DNA of 64,000 nucleotides, taken from Micromonospora sp. PLK6-60. GTDB lineage: Bacteria; Actinomycetota; Actinomycetes; Mycobacteriales; Micromonosporaceae. The stretch covers positions 186,001 through 250,000 of the forward strand of contig NZ_JAIOAA010000006.1 of assembly GCF_019890675.1 (NCBI RefSeq). Reading direction: 5' to 3'. The translations under genes were made by a program, and so were the position numbers. Below the pieces are notes generated by a model. That model ran no database searches, was not told where the DNA came from, and saw nothing but the letters and a program-made list of their open reading frames with translations. Shown piece by piece: positions 8,358 to 15,802 of this stretch (position 1 is its first letter; each line of letters begins with the position of its first letter).

Positions 8358-8829
8358 CCAGGCCCGATGTCGCCCCCCGGCGGCTCGGCCGGTCCAGCGA
8401 TCCGGCCGGGCGGTCCGGGCCAGCGCACGGCCCCGGAACGGGTGGCCGGAAGCGACCCGGAACGGGGCCGAGCGCCCACCCCGACCCCCGTCGTGGTGGG
8501 CGCTCGCCCCGATCACCCGGCGGCGGCGGGCGACCCTCACCCCCGTAAGCGTCGCCCGCTCGCGCCGCCGGTACCACGGGTGGCACCGTCCCCCAACGGT
8601 GTGCTCCACCCGTTCTGTGCGCCTCGCCTGGTGCACGGATCTGATCGATCCGCCGCTCCCCCGAACGTTTCCAAGCGTGGCGCGGTGCAATAAAGTTAGT
8701 TCGCCCCGGATTCCGGATTCAACCTGGATCGCTGTCTCGCCGGTCACAACACCGACGTCCGGATCGGTCCTGGTCCTCCGGGTCTGTGTGGCGCAACAGC
8801 GTCTACCCGGCCCGCATTCCCGCAAACAC
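8358..8829. other. 472-bp convergent intergenic region
   Basis: No convincing gene is visible. It holds two hairpins (listed separately) and a stretch near 8640-8760 that is less GC-rich than its surroundings (GCAATAAAGTTAGTTCG around 8690), with no recognisable protein similarity in six frames. Both flanking genes end here. Confidence 0.5.
8470..8559 (+). terminator. Two consecutive hairpins downstream of the MFS gene
   Basis: Hairpin 1 pairs GAGCGCCCACC (8470-8480) with GGTGGGCGCTC (8495-8505), an 11-bp perfect stem. Hairpin 2 pairs GCGGGCGAC (8526-8534) with GTCGCCCGC (8551-8559). Neither has a T-tract, as is common in high-GC actinomycetes; a terminator role is inferred from position after a stop codon. 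Confidence 0.5.
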
Positions 8830-9732
8830 TCAGGCGTCCGCCCGATCGGGTGACTCGGTCCGGAAGAAGTTGCTCGGCCGGCCGTCGCGCATCTGCTCCT
8901 GGTAGATCAGGTTCAGCCGGCGGGCGTCGAACGTCCGGAACCACTCGTCCCAGGTGATCTCGCGGATCCGGCTGCTCTCCCGGTAACCGGGCAGGTTGAA
9001 CGTCAGCACCCCCGCGCGGTCGCCGCGCTCGGTGCCGGCGATGGTGGCGGGACGGGCGTTGCGGGCCCGCGCCCAGCGCTGAATGACCTCGTGGTTCGTG
9101 GTCACCAGGCTGCGCCCCGGACGCTCCGGCCGGTCCTGGAGCGAGGTGATCTGCTGCGACGAGCGCACCGACCGGGAGGTCGACCGCCCGGTCCGCACGG
9201 ATGTCGCCTTCGTCCCCGTACCTCCGGCGGTCGACGTCCGGGCGGCGGACGTCCGCTTCGCCGGCGCCGCCTTCGCCCGCGCCGGGGCCGCCTTCGCCCG
9301 GCTCGGCGCGGCCTTGGCCCGGCCCGGGGCCGCCTTGGCCCGGCTCGGGGCCGCCTTGGCCCGGCCCGGGGCGGCCTTGGCCCGGGTCGGTGCCGGTGCC
9401 GCCTTCGCCCGCGCGGCGGACGTACGCTTCGCCGCGCCGGCCGCCTTCCGGGTTCCCGCCGCCCGGCCCGCCGGCCCGGTGGCGCCCCGCGCGGCCCCGC
9501 CCGAGCGGCGCTCGGTACGCAACGTCCGCGCCAGCGTCTTCACCAGCTCGGGCTTGCGCAGCCCGGAGATGCCGGAGACGCCACGGCGGCGCAACTGGCC
9601 CCGGATGTCGTCCGCCTTCATCCGGGAGATCTCCGACTCGGAGACGTTCGGGGTGTTGGGCGTCTGGTTGCCCGGCTGGCGTCTGGTCCTGGTCGCAGTC
9701 GCGCCGCGACCTGAGCTGCTGCGCTGAGCCAT
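8830..9732 (-). CDS. Rho-N/SAP-like protein with histone H1-type repeats and a conserved C-terminal domain
   Basis: 300 residues from ATG 9732, with GGAG upstream. There are three parts. Residues about 35-75 (MKADDIRGQLRRRGVSG, then RKPELVKTLARTL) look like a Rho N-terminal/SAP nucleic-acid-binding fold. Residues about 95-195 are a Lys/Ala/Pro-rich linker with repeated heptads RAKAAPG/S/A, like histone H1 tails or mycobacterial HU tails. The last 100 residues (NHEVIQRWARARNARPATIAGTE, then ITWDEWFRTFDARRLNLIYQE) form a compact domain I recognise only as conserved and uncharacterised in actinobacteria. A nucleoid-associated role is the best inference. Confidence 0.8.
   Translation of the reverse strand: MAQRSSSGRGATATRTRRQPGNQTPNTPNVSESEISRMKADDIRGQLRRRGVSGISGLRKPELVKTLARTLRTERRSGGAARGATGPAGRAAGTRKAAGAAKRTSAARAKAAPAPTRAKAAPGRAKAAPSRAKAAPGRAKAAPSRAKAAPARAKAAPAKRTSAARTSTAGGTGTKATSVRTGRSTSRSVRSSQQITSLQDRPERPGRSLVTTNHEVIQRWARARNARPATIAGTERGDRAGVLTFNLPGYRESSRIREITWDEWFRTFDARRLNLIYQEQMRDGRPSNFFRTESPDRADA
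9269..9394 (-). repeat. Six 21-bp tandem repeats encoding RAKAAPx heptads
   Basis: Six in-frame 21-bp units of the type GCCTTGGCCCGGCCCGGGGCC begin at 9269, 9290, 9311, 9332, 9353 and 9374. A 6-bp interruption and further partial units follow. Unit number is likely to vary between strains through slippage, changing the length of the basic linker without shifting the frame. Confidence 0.9.
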
Positions 9733-9808
9733 GTGTCCACGCTCCTCGACAGTCCGTCCTCGGCTCGCGGCCGGTCCCAGTGCCGCACCGCGCGGTGCGG
9801 CATACCCG

Positions 9809-10357
9809 TCAGGACGGGTCCGAACCACCGGGGACGGGAGCGGCCTGCCGGGTGCCGTCACCGGCGGACGGCTCGAACAGGTGGGCGAAGGCGGCGAGGT
9901 TGGCGGTGGACTCGCCGCGCTTGACCCGCCATTCCCACTCCCGCCGGATCGCCGCGCCGAAGCCGATCTCGAGCATGGTGTCGAAGGACTCGTCGGCGTA
10001 CGTCAGCACGGCGCCCAGCAGCCGGTCCAGCTCGTCGGCGTCCACCCCGGCCAGGTTGACCCGCCCGGTCAGGTAGACGTCGCCGACCGAGTCGATGGAG
10101 AACGCCACCCCGTACATCCGGGCGTTGCGCTGGAGCAGCCACGCCCAGAGCTCCTCGCGCCGCTCGTCCGGCTGGCGCATCACGAACGCCTCGACCCGCA
10201 GGGCGTGCTCGCCCACGATCAGGTTGCAGATCGTCTTGAGCTTGTGGGTGCCCGGGAGGGTGACCGCGTAGGACGCCTCACCGGTGGCCTCCCAGTCCAG
10301 CTCCCGTTCGGCGCAGGCCGACTCGATCAGGGCGGCGACTTCGCTCTTGGCGCTCAT
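9809..10357 (-). CDS. YbjN-domain protein
   Basis: 182 residues from ATG 10357. The sequence (LDWEATGEASYAVTLPGTHKLKT, then LRVEAFVMRQPDERREELWAWLLQRNARMYGVAFSIDSVGDVYLTGRV) matches the YbjN/type III secretion chaperone-like fold common in actinobacteria. It lies just downstream of mshA, as Rv0487 does by Rv0486. Molecular function is unknown; a fold-related chaperone or regulatory role has been proposed for the family. One dispersed element separates it from mshA, so it may have its own promoter. Confidence 0.8.
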   Translation of the reverse strand: MSAKSEVAALIESACAERELDWEATGEASYAVTLPGTHKLKTICNLIVGEHALRVEAFVMRQPDERREELWAWLLQRNARMYGVAFSIDSVGDVYLTGRVNLAGVDADELDRLLGAVLTYADESFDTMLEIGFGAAIRREWEWRVKRGESTANLAAFAHLFEPSAGDGTRQAAPVPGGSDPS

Positions 10358-10420
10358 CCGCCCCACTCTACGGTCGGCCCCCGGCCCCCGCCGGGCTGGA
10401 CAGTCGGCCCCCCGCCGGAA

Positions 10421-10478
10421 GCGTTAACAGGGGGCCCCTCCTATACCGGAGGCGTTAACAAGGGCCCCCTCCTTGCAC
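10421..10478 (-). repeat. Dispersed GGGGCCCC/GTTAAC element, copy A3
   Basis: 58 bp. The AAGGAGGG arm faces the mshA stop (10481-10483) three bases away. The spacer between the two cores is CCTCCGGTATAG on the minus strand. Confidence 0.85.
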
Positions 10479-10480
10479 CC

Positions 10481-11845
10481 TCACCAGGAGCAGGTGAGGG
10501 CGGGGTCGCCGGCGACGCGGGCGGCGAGCCGGTCGCGGTGCTCGGCGATCGCCTCGCCGTAGACGGCGAGCAGCCCGGCGACGGTGCGCTGCCAGGAGAA
10601 GTCGCGGGCGTGCCGCTCGGCGCCCCGGGAGAGCGCGGCCCGGCGGGCCGGGTCCGGCAGCAGCCGGGCCAGCACCCGGGCCCAGTCGTCCGGGTCGTGG
10701 CCGTCGATGAGCACCCCGCTCACCCCGTCCCGAACGGCGGTGACCAGGCCGCCCCGGGCGGCGGCCAGCACCGGCGTGCCGCACGCCTGCGCCTCCAGCG
10801 CCACCAGCCCGAACGACTCGTTGTGCGAGGGCACCGCCACCAGATCGGCGGCCCGGTACAGCGCGGGCAGGGCGTCGCCGGTGAGCGGCGGCAGGAACCG
10901 CACCCGGTCGGTGACCCCGAGCGAGGCGGCCAGGTCGATCAGGGCGGTCGGCCGCTCCAGGCCGCTGCCGCTCGGCCCGCCGCAGATCACCACGGTCACC
11001 TCGTCGGCGAGCCGGGGATCGCAGCGCCGGAGCGCGGCCACCGCGCGGATCAGCACGTCGGGGGCCTTGAGCGGCTGGATCCGCCCGACGAACGCCACCA
11101 CGTATCCGGCGGTGGGCAGCCCCAGCCGGCGCCGGGCCGCGCGGGTCGCGGCGGGCCGGTCGCCCGGGGTCGGGCGGAACCGGTCCAGGTCGACGCCGGG
11201 CTCGACCACGGCGACCCGCTGCGGGTCGGCGCCGTACCGGTCGAGCAGGTCCCGCGCCTCGACCCGGGTGTTCGCGATCAGCCGGTCGGCCTCGGCGACC
11301 ACCTGCTCCTCACCGATCACCCGGGCCTTCGGCTCCGGCCGGTCACCGGCGGCGAGCTGGGCGTTCTTGACCTTCGCCAGGGTGTGCGCGGTGTGCGCCA
11401 GCGGCACCCCCCAGCGCTCCTTGGCCAGCCAGCCGACCTGGCCGGAGAGCCAGTAGTGCGAGTGGATCAGGTCGTAGTGGCCGGGCGGGCGGGACGCCTC
11501 GGCGCGCAGCACGCCGGCGGTGAAGGCGCAGAGCTGGCCCGGCAGTTCCTCCTTGGTCAGCCCCTCCAGGGGCCCGGAGGTGATGTGCCGGACGTGCACG
11601 CCGGGCGCCATCTCGACCACCGGCGGCAGGTCGCCGGAGGTGGCCCGGGTGAAGATCTCGACCTCGACGTCGGCCTCGGCGAGCCGCCGGGCGACCTCGA
11701 GGATGTAGACGTTCATGCCGCCCGCGTCACCCGTGCCGGGCTGGTGCAGCGGCGAGGTGTGCACGGAGAGGGTCGCGATCCGCCGGGGCCGCGGCCACGG
11801 CAGGGCACCCCGCTGACGACCGACACCGGTGTGCAAATCCGCCAC
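10481..11845 (-). CDS. mshA: D-inositol-3-phosphate glycosyltransferase MshA (mycothiol synthesis, step 1)
   Basis: 454 residues. A GT-B glycosyltransferase that transfers GlcNAc from UDP-GlcNAc to 1L-myo-inositol-1-phosphate. Visible are the N-terminal acceptor-side loop [20 protein letters not shown], the hinge [15 protein letters not shown], donor-site [11 protein letters not shown] and the GT4 E-x7-E region [21 protein letters not shown] 11845 is the start because AGAAGGAG precedes it by five bases. mshD (51632) and a mycothiol-dependent isomerase-like gene (14853) share the window. The Cys-Ser-Ala thiol replaces glutathione in these bacteria. Confidence 0.95.
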   Translation of the reverse strand: MADLHTGVGRQRGALPWPRPRRIATLSVHTSPLHQPGTGDAGGMNVYILEVARRLAEADVEVEIFTRATSGDLPPVVEMAPGVHVRHITSGPLEGLTKEELPGQLCAFTAGVLRAEASRPPGHYDLIHSHYWLSGQVGWLAKERWGVPLAHTAHTLAKVKNAQLAAGDRPEPKARVIGEEQVVAEADRLIANTRVEARDLLDRYGADPQRVAVVEPGVDLDRFRPTPGDRPAATRAARRRLGLPTAGYVVAFVGRIQPLKAPDVLIRAVAALRRCDPRLADEVTVVICGGPSGSGLERPTALIDLAASLGVTDRVRFLPPLTGDALPALYRAADLVAVPSHNESFGLVALEAQACGTPVLAAARGGLVTAVRDGVSGVLIDGHDPDDWARVLARLLPDPARRAALSRGAERHARDFSWQRTVAGLLAVYGEAIAEHRDRLAARVAGDPALTCSW

Positions 11846-12038
11846 GTCCGCTCCTTCTGTCACGGTTGATGCCGTCCCGCACGACCGGCGCTCCTCGGTC
11901 AACCTGTACGCCGGATGTCATCTTCCCCATCGGGCTTCGGAAATGCGCACGGCCGGGGTGGCCGGCGTGACGGACCTCATTCCGGCCCCCGCCGGGCCAC
12001 CCGCGCGTGCCACCGGGGGCGGGGGCGAGAATGGTCCG

Positions 12039-12803
12039 ATGACCTCTGTCGCGATCGTCACCGGGGCGTCCAGCGGGATAGGGGCGGCCACCGCCCGCCG
12101 GCTCGCCGCCGAGGGCTTCCACGTGCTCGCCGCCGCCCGGCGCACCGACCGGCTGGCCGGCCTGGTCGCCGAGATCGAGCGGGCCGGCGGCGCGGCCACC
12201 GCGCTGGCGTGCGACGTCACCTCCGACGAGTCGGTGGCCGGCCTGCGGGCCGCCGCCGAGGCCGCCCCCGGCCCGGTCACCCTGCTGGTCAACAACGCCG
12301 GCGGCGCGCGCGGGCTCGACCCGGTGGAGTCCGGCTCGGTCGGCGACTGGCAGTGGATGTACGACGTCAACGTGCTCGGCACGCTCCGGGTGACCCAGGC
12401 GCTGCTGCCCGCGCTGGTGGCCTCGGGCGCGGGGACCGTCGTGATCGTCAGCTCCACCGCCGGGCACACCGTCTACGAGGGCGGCGGCGGGTACACCGCG
12501 GCGAAGCACGCGCAGACCGCGATCGCCGGCACGCTCCGGCTGGAGCTGTGCGGCCGACCGGTCCGGGTGATCGAGATCGACCCGGGCATGGTGAAGACCG
12601 ACGAGTTCGGCCTGGTCCGGTTCGGCGGCGACGCCGAGCGGGCGGCCGCCGTCTACGCCGGGGTGGCCGAGCCGCTCGTCGCCGACGACGTCGCCGACTG
12701 CGTCGCCTGGTGCGCCACCCGCCCGCACCACGTGAACATCGACCAGCTGGTGGTCCGCCCGCTGGCCCAGGCCGCCCAGCACAAGGTGCACCGGACCAGC
12801 TAA
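12039..12803 (+). CDS. Short-chain dehydrogenase/reductase
   Basis: 254 residues. Classical SDR: cofactor motif TGASSGIG (8-15), NNAG (85-88), catalytic Ser139 and the Tyr152-x3-Lys156 pair (YTAAK). AARR after the second strand suggests NADP. It resembles the YdfG/serine dehydrogenase group (NADP-dependent 3-hydroxy acid oxidation), but the substrate is uncertain. GAGAAT lies six bases before the ATG, which suggests a leaderless transcript. The stop overlaps the next start by one base (TAATG). It is divergent from mshA. Confidence 0.88.
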   Translation: MTSVAIVTGASSGIGAATARRLAAEGFHVLAAARRTDRLAGLVAEIERAGGAATALACDVTSDESVAGLRAAAEAAPGPVTLLVNNAGGARGLDPVESGSVGDWQWMYDVNVLGTLRVTQALLPALVASGAGTVVIVSSTAGHTVYEGGGGYTAAKHAQTAIAGTLRLELCGRPVRVIEIDPGMVKTDEFGLVRFGGDAERAAAVYAGVAEPLVADDVADCVAWCATRPHHVNIDQLVVRPLAQAAQHKVHRTS

Positions 12804-13597
12804 TGGCGCACCGGCCGCTCGGGGTGGTCACCCGGGGGACGACGAACCCCAACCGGCTCCGGCGGGTGGACAACTGGATCGTCGAGACCTGCGGCGCCGC
12901 GCTGCGCGCCGCCGCCGACCCGCTGGTGGTCGACCTGGGCTACGGCGCCACCCCGGTCACCCCGGTCGAGCTGCGGGCCCGGCTGGCCGCCGGGGTACGC
13001 CCCGACGTGCGGGTGGTCGGGCTGGAGATCGATCCGGTACGGGTGGCCGCCGCCGAGCCGGCCGCCGACCCGCCGTGGCTCACCTTCGCCCGGGGCGGGT
13101 TCGAGCTGGCCGGGCTCCGTCCCGCCCTGGTCCGCGCGTTCAACGTGCTGCGCCAGTACGACGAGAGCGAGGTCGCCGGGGCCTGGCGCACGATGACCGA
13201 GCGGCTCGCCCCGGGCGGGCTGCTGGTCGAGGGCACCTGCGACGAGTTGGGGCGGCTGGGCGCGTGGGTGCTGTTGGACCGGACCGGGCCGCGCACCCTC
13301 ACGCTCGCCGCGAAGCCGACCACGTTGGAGAGCCCGGCGACGCTGGCTGAGCGGCTGCCCAAGGCGCTGATCCACCGCAACGTCCCCGGCGAGCGCATCC
13401 ACGACCTGATCCAGGCGCTGGAGCACGCCTGGCAGTCAGCGGCCGGCTACGCCCCCTTCGGCCCCCGCGAGCGCTGGACCCGCACCGTAGCCGCGCTGAA
13501 GCAGGCGGGCTGGCCCGTCCAGGGCCGCCCCCGCCACTGGCGCCGAGGCACCCTCACCCTCCCCTACCCCACCATCGCCCCCACGACACCTAGTTGA
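12803..13597 (+). CDS. Class I SAM-dependent methyltransferase-like protein
   Basis: 264 residues. A Rossmann-like core is visible: VVDLGYGATPVTPVELRARL (glycine-rich SAM loop, about 41-60), VVGLEIDPVRVAAAE (acidic end of strand 2), then AFNVLRQYDE and LAPGGLLVEGTCDE. The substrate is unknown. It is translationally coupled to the SDR (TAATG). The last codons are proline-rich, and the TGA is supplied by the left arm of an inverted repeat (GTTGATCATG), so the native C-terminus may have been altered by insertion of that element. Confidence 0.75.
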   Translation: MAHRPLGVVTRGTTNPNRLRRVDNWIVETCGAALRAAADPLVVDLGYGATPVTPVELRARLAAGVRPDVRVVGLEIDPVRVAAAEPAADPPWLTFARGGFELAGLRPALVRAFNVLRQYDESEVAGAWRTMTERLAPGGLLVEGTCDELGRLGAWVLLDRTGPRTLTLAAKPTTLESPATLAERLPKALIHRNVPGERIHDLIQALEHAWQSAAGYAPFGPRERWTRTVAALKQAGWPVQGRPRHWRRGTLTLPYPTIAPTTPS

Positions 13598-13652
13598 TCA
13601 TGAAGTTTGCGCCACGATTCCGGCAGAACTCGACGCAAACTTCATGATCGAC
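13593..13652. repeat. Inverted repeat with GATCATGAAGTTTGCG arms, copy B1
   Basis: Left arm GTTGATCATGAAGTTTGCG (13593-13611); right arm 13634-13652 is its reverse complement with one mismatch; the loop is 22 nt. The left arm contains the TGA of the methyltransferase gene. The same arms occur at 39861-39921. A hairpin terminator or a small non-autonomous element is possible. Confidence 0.85.
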
Positions 13653-13662
13653 GCTCTGAGAC

Positions 13663-13686
13663 GGGGGGTGGGGGGGGTGGGGGGGG
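13663..13686 (+). other. G-run, potential G-quadruplex
   Basis: Three runs of six to eight G separated by single T residues lie on the plus strand between the inverted repeat and the murB stop. This satisfies a simple G4 pattern. On the murB message it would be a C-run just after the stop codon. Confidence 0.55.
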
Positions 13687-13692
13687 TTCGGG

Positions 13693-14781
13693 TTAGAGGG
13701 TGCAGTTGATGAGGACGGGTTCGGGGTGGAGGGGGGTGCCGAAGCGGGCGTGGACGCCATCGCGGATCTCCCGGGCCAGCCCCAGCAGGGCGGCGGTGCT
13801 GGTGCCGCCGGCGCGGTTGGTCAGGGCCAAGGTGTGTTTGGTGGAGATGGCGGTGCCGCCGGGGCCGGGGTGGCCCTTGGCGAAACCGGCCTTGTCGATC
13901 AGCCAGGCGGCGCTGACCTTGACCATGTCGCCGGGGCACGGCCAGGAGGGCGGTTCGCCCAGGTCGGCGGCCCGCTCGCGGAGCAGCTCGTACGCCTCCC
14001 GGTCGAGCACCGGGTTGGTGAAGAACGACCCGACCGACCAGGTGTCCGGGTCTTCCGCGTCCAGCACCATGCCCTTGCCGGCGCGCAGCCGCAGCACCGT
14101 GGACCGGGCCTCCGCCAGCGGCACCCGGCCGCCGACCTCGACGCCGAGCGACCGGGCCAGCTCGGCGTAGCGGACCGGGCCGGACAGCGGCGAGCGGGCA
14201 AGTCGGAAGTCGACCGAGAGCACCACCCAGCGGTCGCTGTACTTGAAGATGCTGGACCGGTACGCGAAGCCGCAGTCCGCCGCGTCGACCCGGCCGACGC
14301 TGCCGTCGGTGCGGTCGTACACCTGGACGCCGGTGATCGTCTCGGCCACCTCCTGGCCGTACGCGCCGACGTTCTGGATCGGGGTGGCCCCGGCCGAGCC
14401 GGGGATGCCGGAGAGGCACTCCACCCCGGACCAGCCGTTGGCGACGGTGGCGGCGACGAAGTCGTCCCACGGCTCGCCGGCCTCGACCCGTACGGTCACC
14501 GTGTCGGCGTCCTCGGTGAGCACCCGCAGCCCGCGCGAGCGGACCAGCACCACCGTGCCGGGGAACCCCTGGTCCCCGATCACCACGTTGCTGCCGCCCG
14601 CGAGGACGAGGATGGGCTCGTCATGCAGCTGCGCCTGCTGCACCTTTTGTACGATTTCCTCGGCGCTGACGGCGGTCACCAACCGGCCGGCGGGGCCACC
14701 GAGGCGCAGGGTGGTGTAACCGGCCAGCATGGCGGCGGCCGGCTGGGCGTCGGTTGACGGATGGGCGTAGACGTCTGACAC
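13693..14781 (-). CDS. murB: UDP-N-acetylenolpyruvoylglucosamine reductase
   Basis: 362 residues. Reduces UDP-GlcNAc-enolpyruvate to UDP-MurNAc, the second committed step of peptidoglycan precursor synthesis, with FAD and NADPH. Motifs: TTLRLGGPA, FAD-binding LVLAGGSNVVIGDQGFPG, SGIPGSAGATPIQNVGAYGQE, catalytic Ser in VGSFFTNPV, and the C-terminal Glu in HPEPVLIN. I chose GTG 14781 (MSDVYAHP) because TAGGGT lies seven bases before it, fitting a leaderless start; an in-frame GTG at 14790 is the alternative. The mshA-murB neighbourhood also exists in mycobacteria. Confidence 0.94.
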   Translation of the reverse strand: MSDVYAHPSTDAQPAAAMLAGYTTLRLGGPAGRLVTAVSAEEIVQKVQQAQLHDEPILVLAGGSNVVIGDQGFPGTVVLVRSRGLRVLTEDADTVTVRVEAGEPWDDFVAATVANGWSGVECLSGIPGSAGATPIQNVGAYGQEVAETITGVQVYDRTDGSVGRVDAADCGFAYRSSIFKYSDRWVVLSVDFRLARSPLSGPVRYAELARSLGVEVGGRVPLAEARSTVLRLRAGKGMVLDAEDPDTWSVGSFFTNPVLDREAYELLRERAADLGEPPSWPCPGDMVKVSAAWLIDKAGFAKGHPGPGGTAISTKHTLALTNRAGGTSTAALLGLAREIRDGVHARFGTPLHPEPVLINCTL

Positions 14782-14852
14782 GCCTTTCACCCTAGGCTGA
14801 GGGGTAGCCGCGGCAACCGTCTGGTGGCTCGGTCACCCCCGGGAGGATTGCG

Positions 14853-15611
14853 ATGAGCAGACTGCACGGCACCAAGGACTTCTGGATCGGCGCCCTCCGG
14901 GCGGAGGGCCCCGCCTTCGCCGCCGCCGTCGCCGAGGCGCCGCCCGAGACACCCGTGCTCTCCTGCCCCGGTTGGACCGTCACCGACCTCGCCCACCATC
15001 TGACCCGGTCCTACGTCTGGGCCCGCACGGTGGTCACCGCCGGATCCGCCACCCGGCCCGAGCGGCACGACCCGGAGCCGCCGGCCGGTCTGACCCCGGC
15101 GCAGTGGTACCAGCAGGAGTTCGACCAGCTCATCGGGGTCTTCGAGGCGCTCGACCCGGAGGCCCCGGCGTGGAACTTCGCGCCGCAGCCGAAGAAGGCG
15201 GCGTTCTGGCCGCGCCGGGTGGCGCACGAGACCGCCGTGCACCGCTGGGACGCCCAGCTCGCCATCGCGGCCGGCGAGCCGATCGAGGCCAAGCTCGCCG
15301 CCGACGGGGTGAGCGAGGTGCTGGACACCTGGCTGCCGGCCGGCCGGCGGGTCGCCCCCGGCCAGTGGCACGGGGTGGTGCACCTGATCGCCACGGACGC
15401 CGCCCAGCACTGGTATCTGCGGCTGCGCGGCGAGGGCGTGGCCCTGCTGGACACCGCCACCATCCTCGACCACGACGACCACCACGCCCGCGCCCAGGTC
15501 ACCGGCACGGCGAGCGACCTGCTGCTCGCCCTGATGGGGCGGGTCAGCTTCGACAACCTGGTGGTCGCCGGCGACCGGGGACTGCTGGACGGCCTGCGGG
15601 TCGGCGCCTGA
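14853..15611 (+). CDS. Maleylpyruvate isomerase family (DinB-like), probably mycothiol-dependent
   Basis: 252 residues, ATG preceded by GGGAGGA. The N-terminal domain has the four-helix DinB-like fold with the expected metal-binding positions: His in DLAHHLTRSY, and HETAVHRWDAQ near the middle. The C-terminal half resembles the MDMPI C-terminal domain. Family members use mycothiol as cofactor to isomerise maleylpyruvate or to transfer thiol groups. No aromatic-degradation genes are nearby, so the substrate here is open. A strong intrinsic terminator follows 29 bp after the stop. Confidence 0.8.
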   Translation: MSRLHGTKDFWIGALRAEGPAFAAAVAEAPPETPVLSCPGWTVTDLAHHLTRSYVWARTVVTAGSATRPERHDPEPPAGLTPAQWYQQEFDQLIGVFEALDPEAPAWNFAPQPKKAAFWPRRVAHETAVHRWDAQLAIAAGEPIEAKLAADGVSEVLDTWLPAGRRVAPGQWHGVVHLIATDAAQHWYLRLRGEGVALLDTATILDHDDHHARAQVTGTASDLLLALMGRVSFDNLVVAGDRGLLDGLRVGA

Positions 15612-15640
15612 ACCGACCCGCCGCCGCACCGCCGCCGCCG

Positions 15641-15674
15641 AGGGCGGCCCTCCCCTGCGGAGGGCCGCCCTTTT
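15641..15674 (+). terminator. Intrinsic terminator
   Basis: A 13-bp perfect stem (AGGGCGGCCCTCC at 15641-15653 with its complement at 15659-15671), a 5-nt loop and TTTT. It separates the isomerase-like gene from the sugar-uptake operon promoter. Confidence 0.85.
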
Positions 15675-15691
15675 GCGCTTGATAACGGTCT

Positions 15692-15749
15692 GAGAGCGCT
15701 CTCTTGACAGGAGCCGGGGCAGCGGCCACTCTTTCGTGAGAGCGCTCTC
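15692..15749 (+). promoter_or_regulatory. Promoter with two LacI-type operators for the cello-oligosaccharide operon
   Basis: The perfect palindrome GAGAGCGCTCTC occurs at 15692-15703 and 15738-15749, centres 46 bp apart. Between them TTGACA (15704-15709) is a consensus -35; 17 bp on, CACTCT (15727-15732) could be the -10. The operator resembles the CebR site of Streptomyces (TGGGAGCGCTCCCA). The LacI-type regulator encoded at 20466 is the natural ligand; the second operator would block transcription just downstream of the start. Confidence 0.75.
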
Positions 15750-15802
15750 TCACATCGAGAAACCACTCCACCACCCGTCGACCTAGAGGGGTCAGATAAG
15801 AG

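Noticed and set aside
9269..9394. CRISPR-like array
   Set aside because: Repeats are 21 bp, contiguous, without spacers, and encode a heptad in frame.
10481..11902. Longer mshA start at 11902
   Set aside because: The GTG at 11845 has AGAAGGAG at five bases and fits MshA length; the extra 19 residues have no similarity.
15641..15753. One large terminator or riboswitch before the sugar operon
   Set aside because: The region separates into a plain hairpin with T-tract, and operator palindromes around a promoter.
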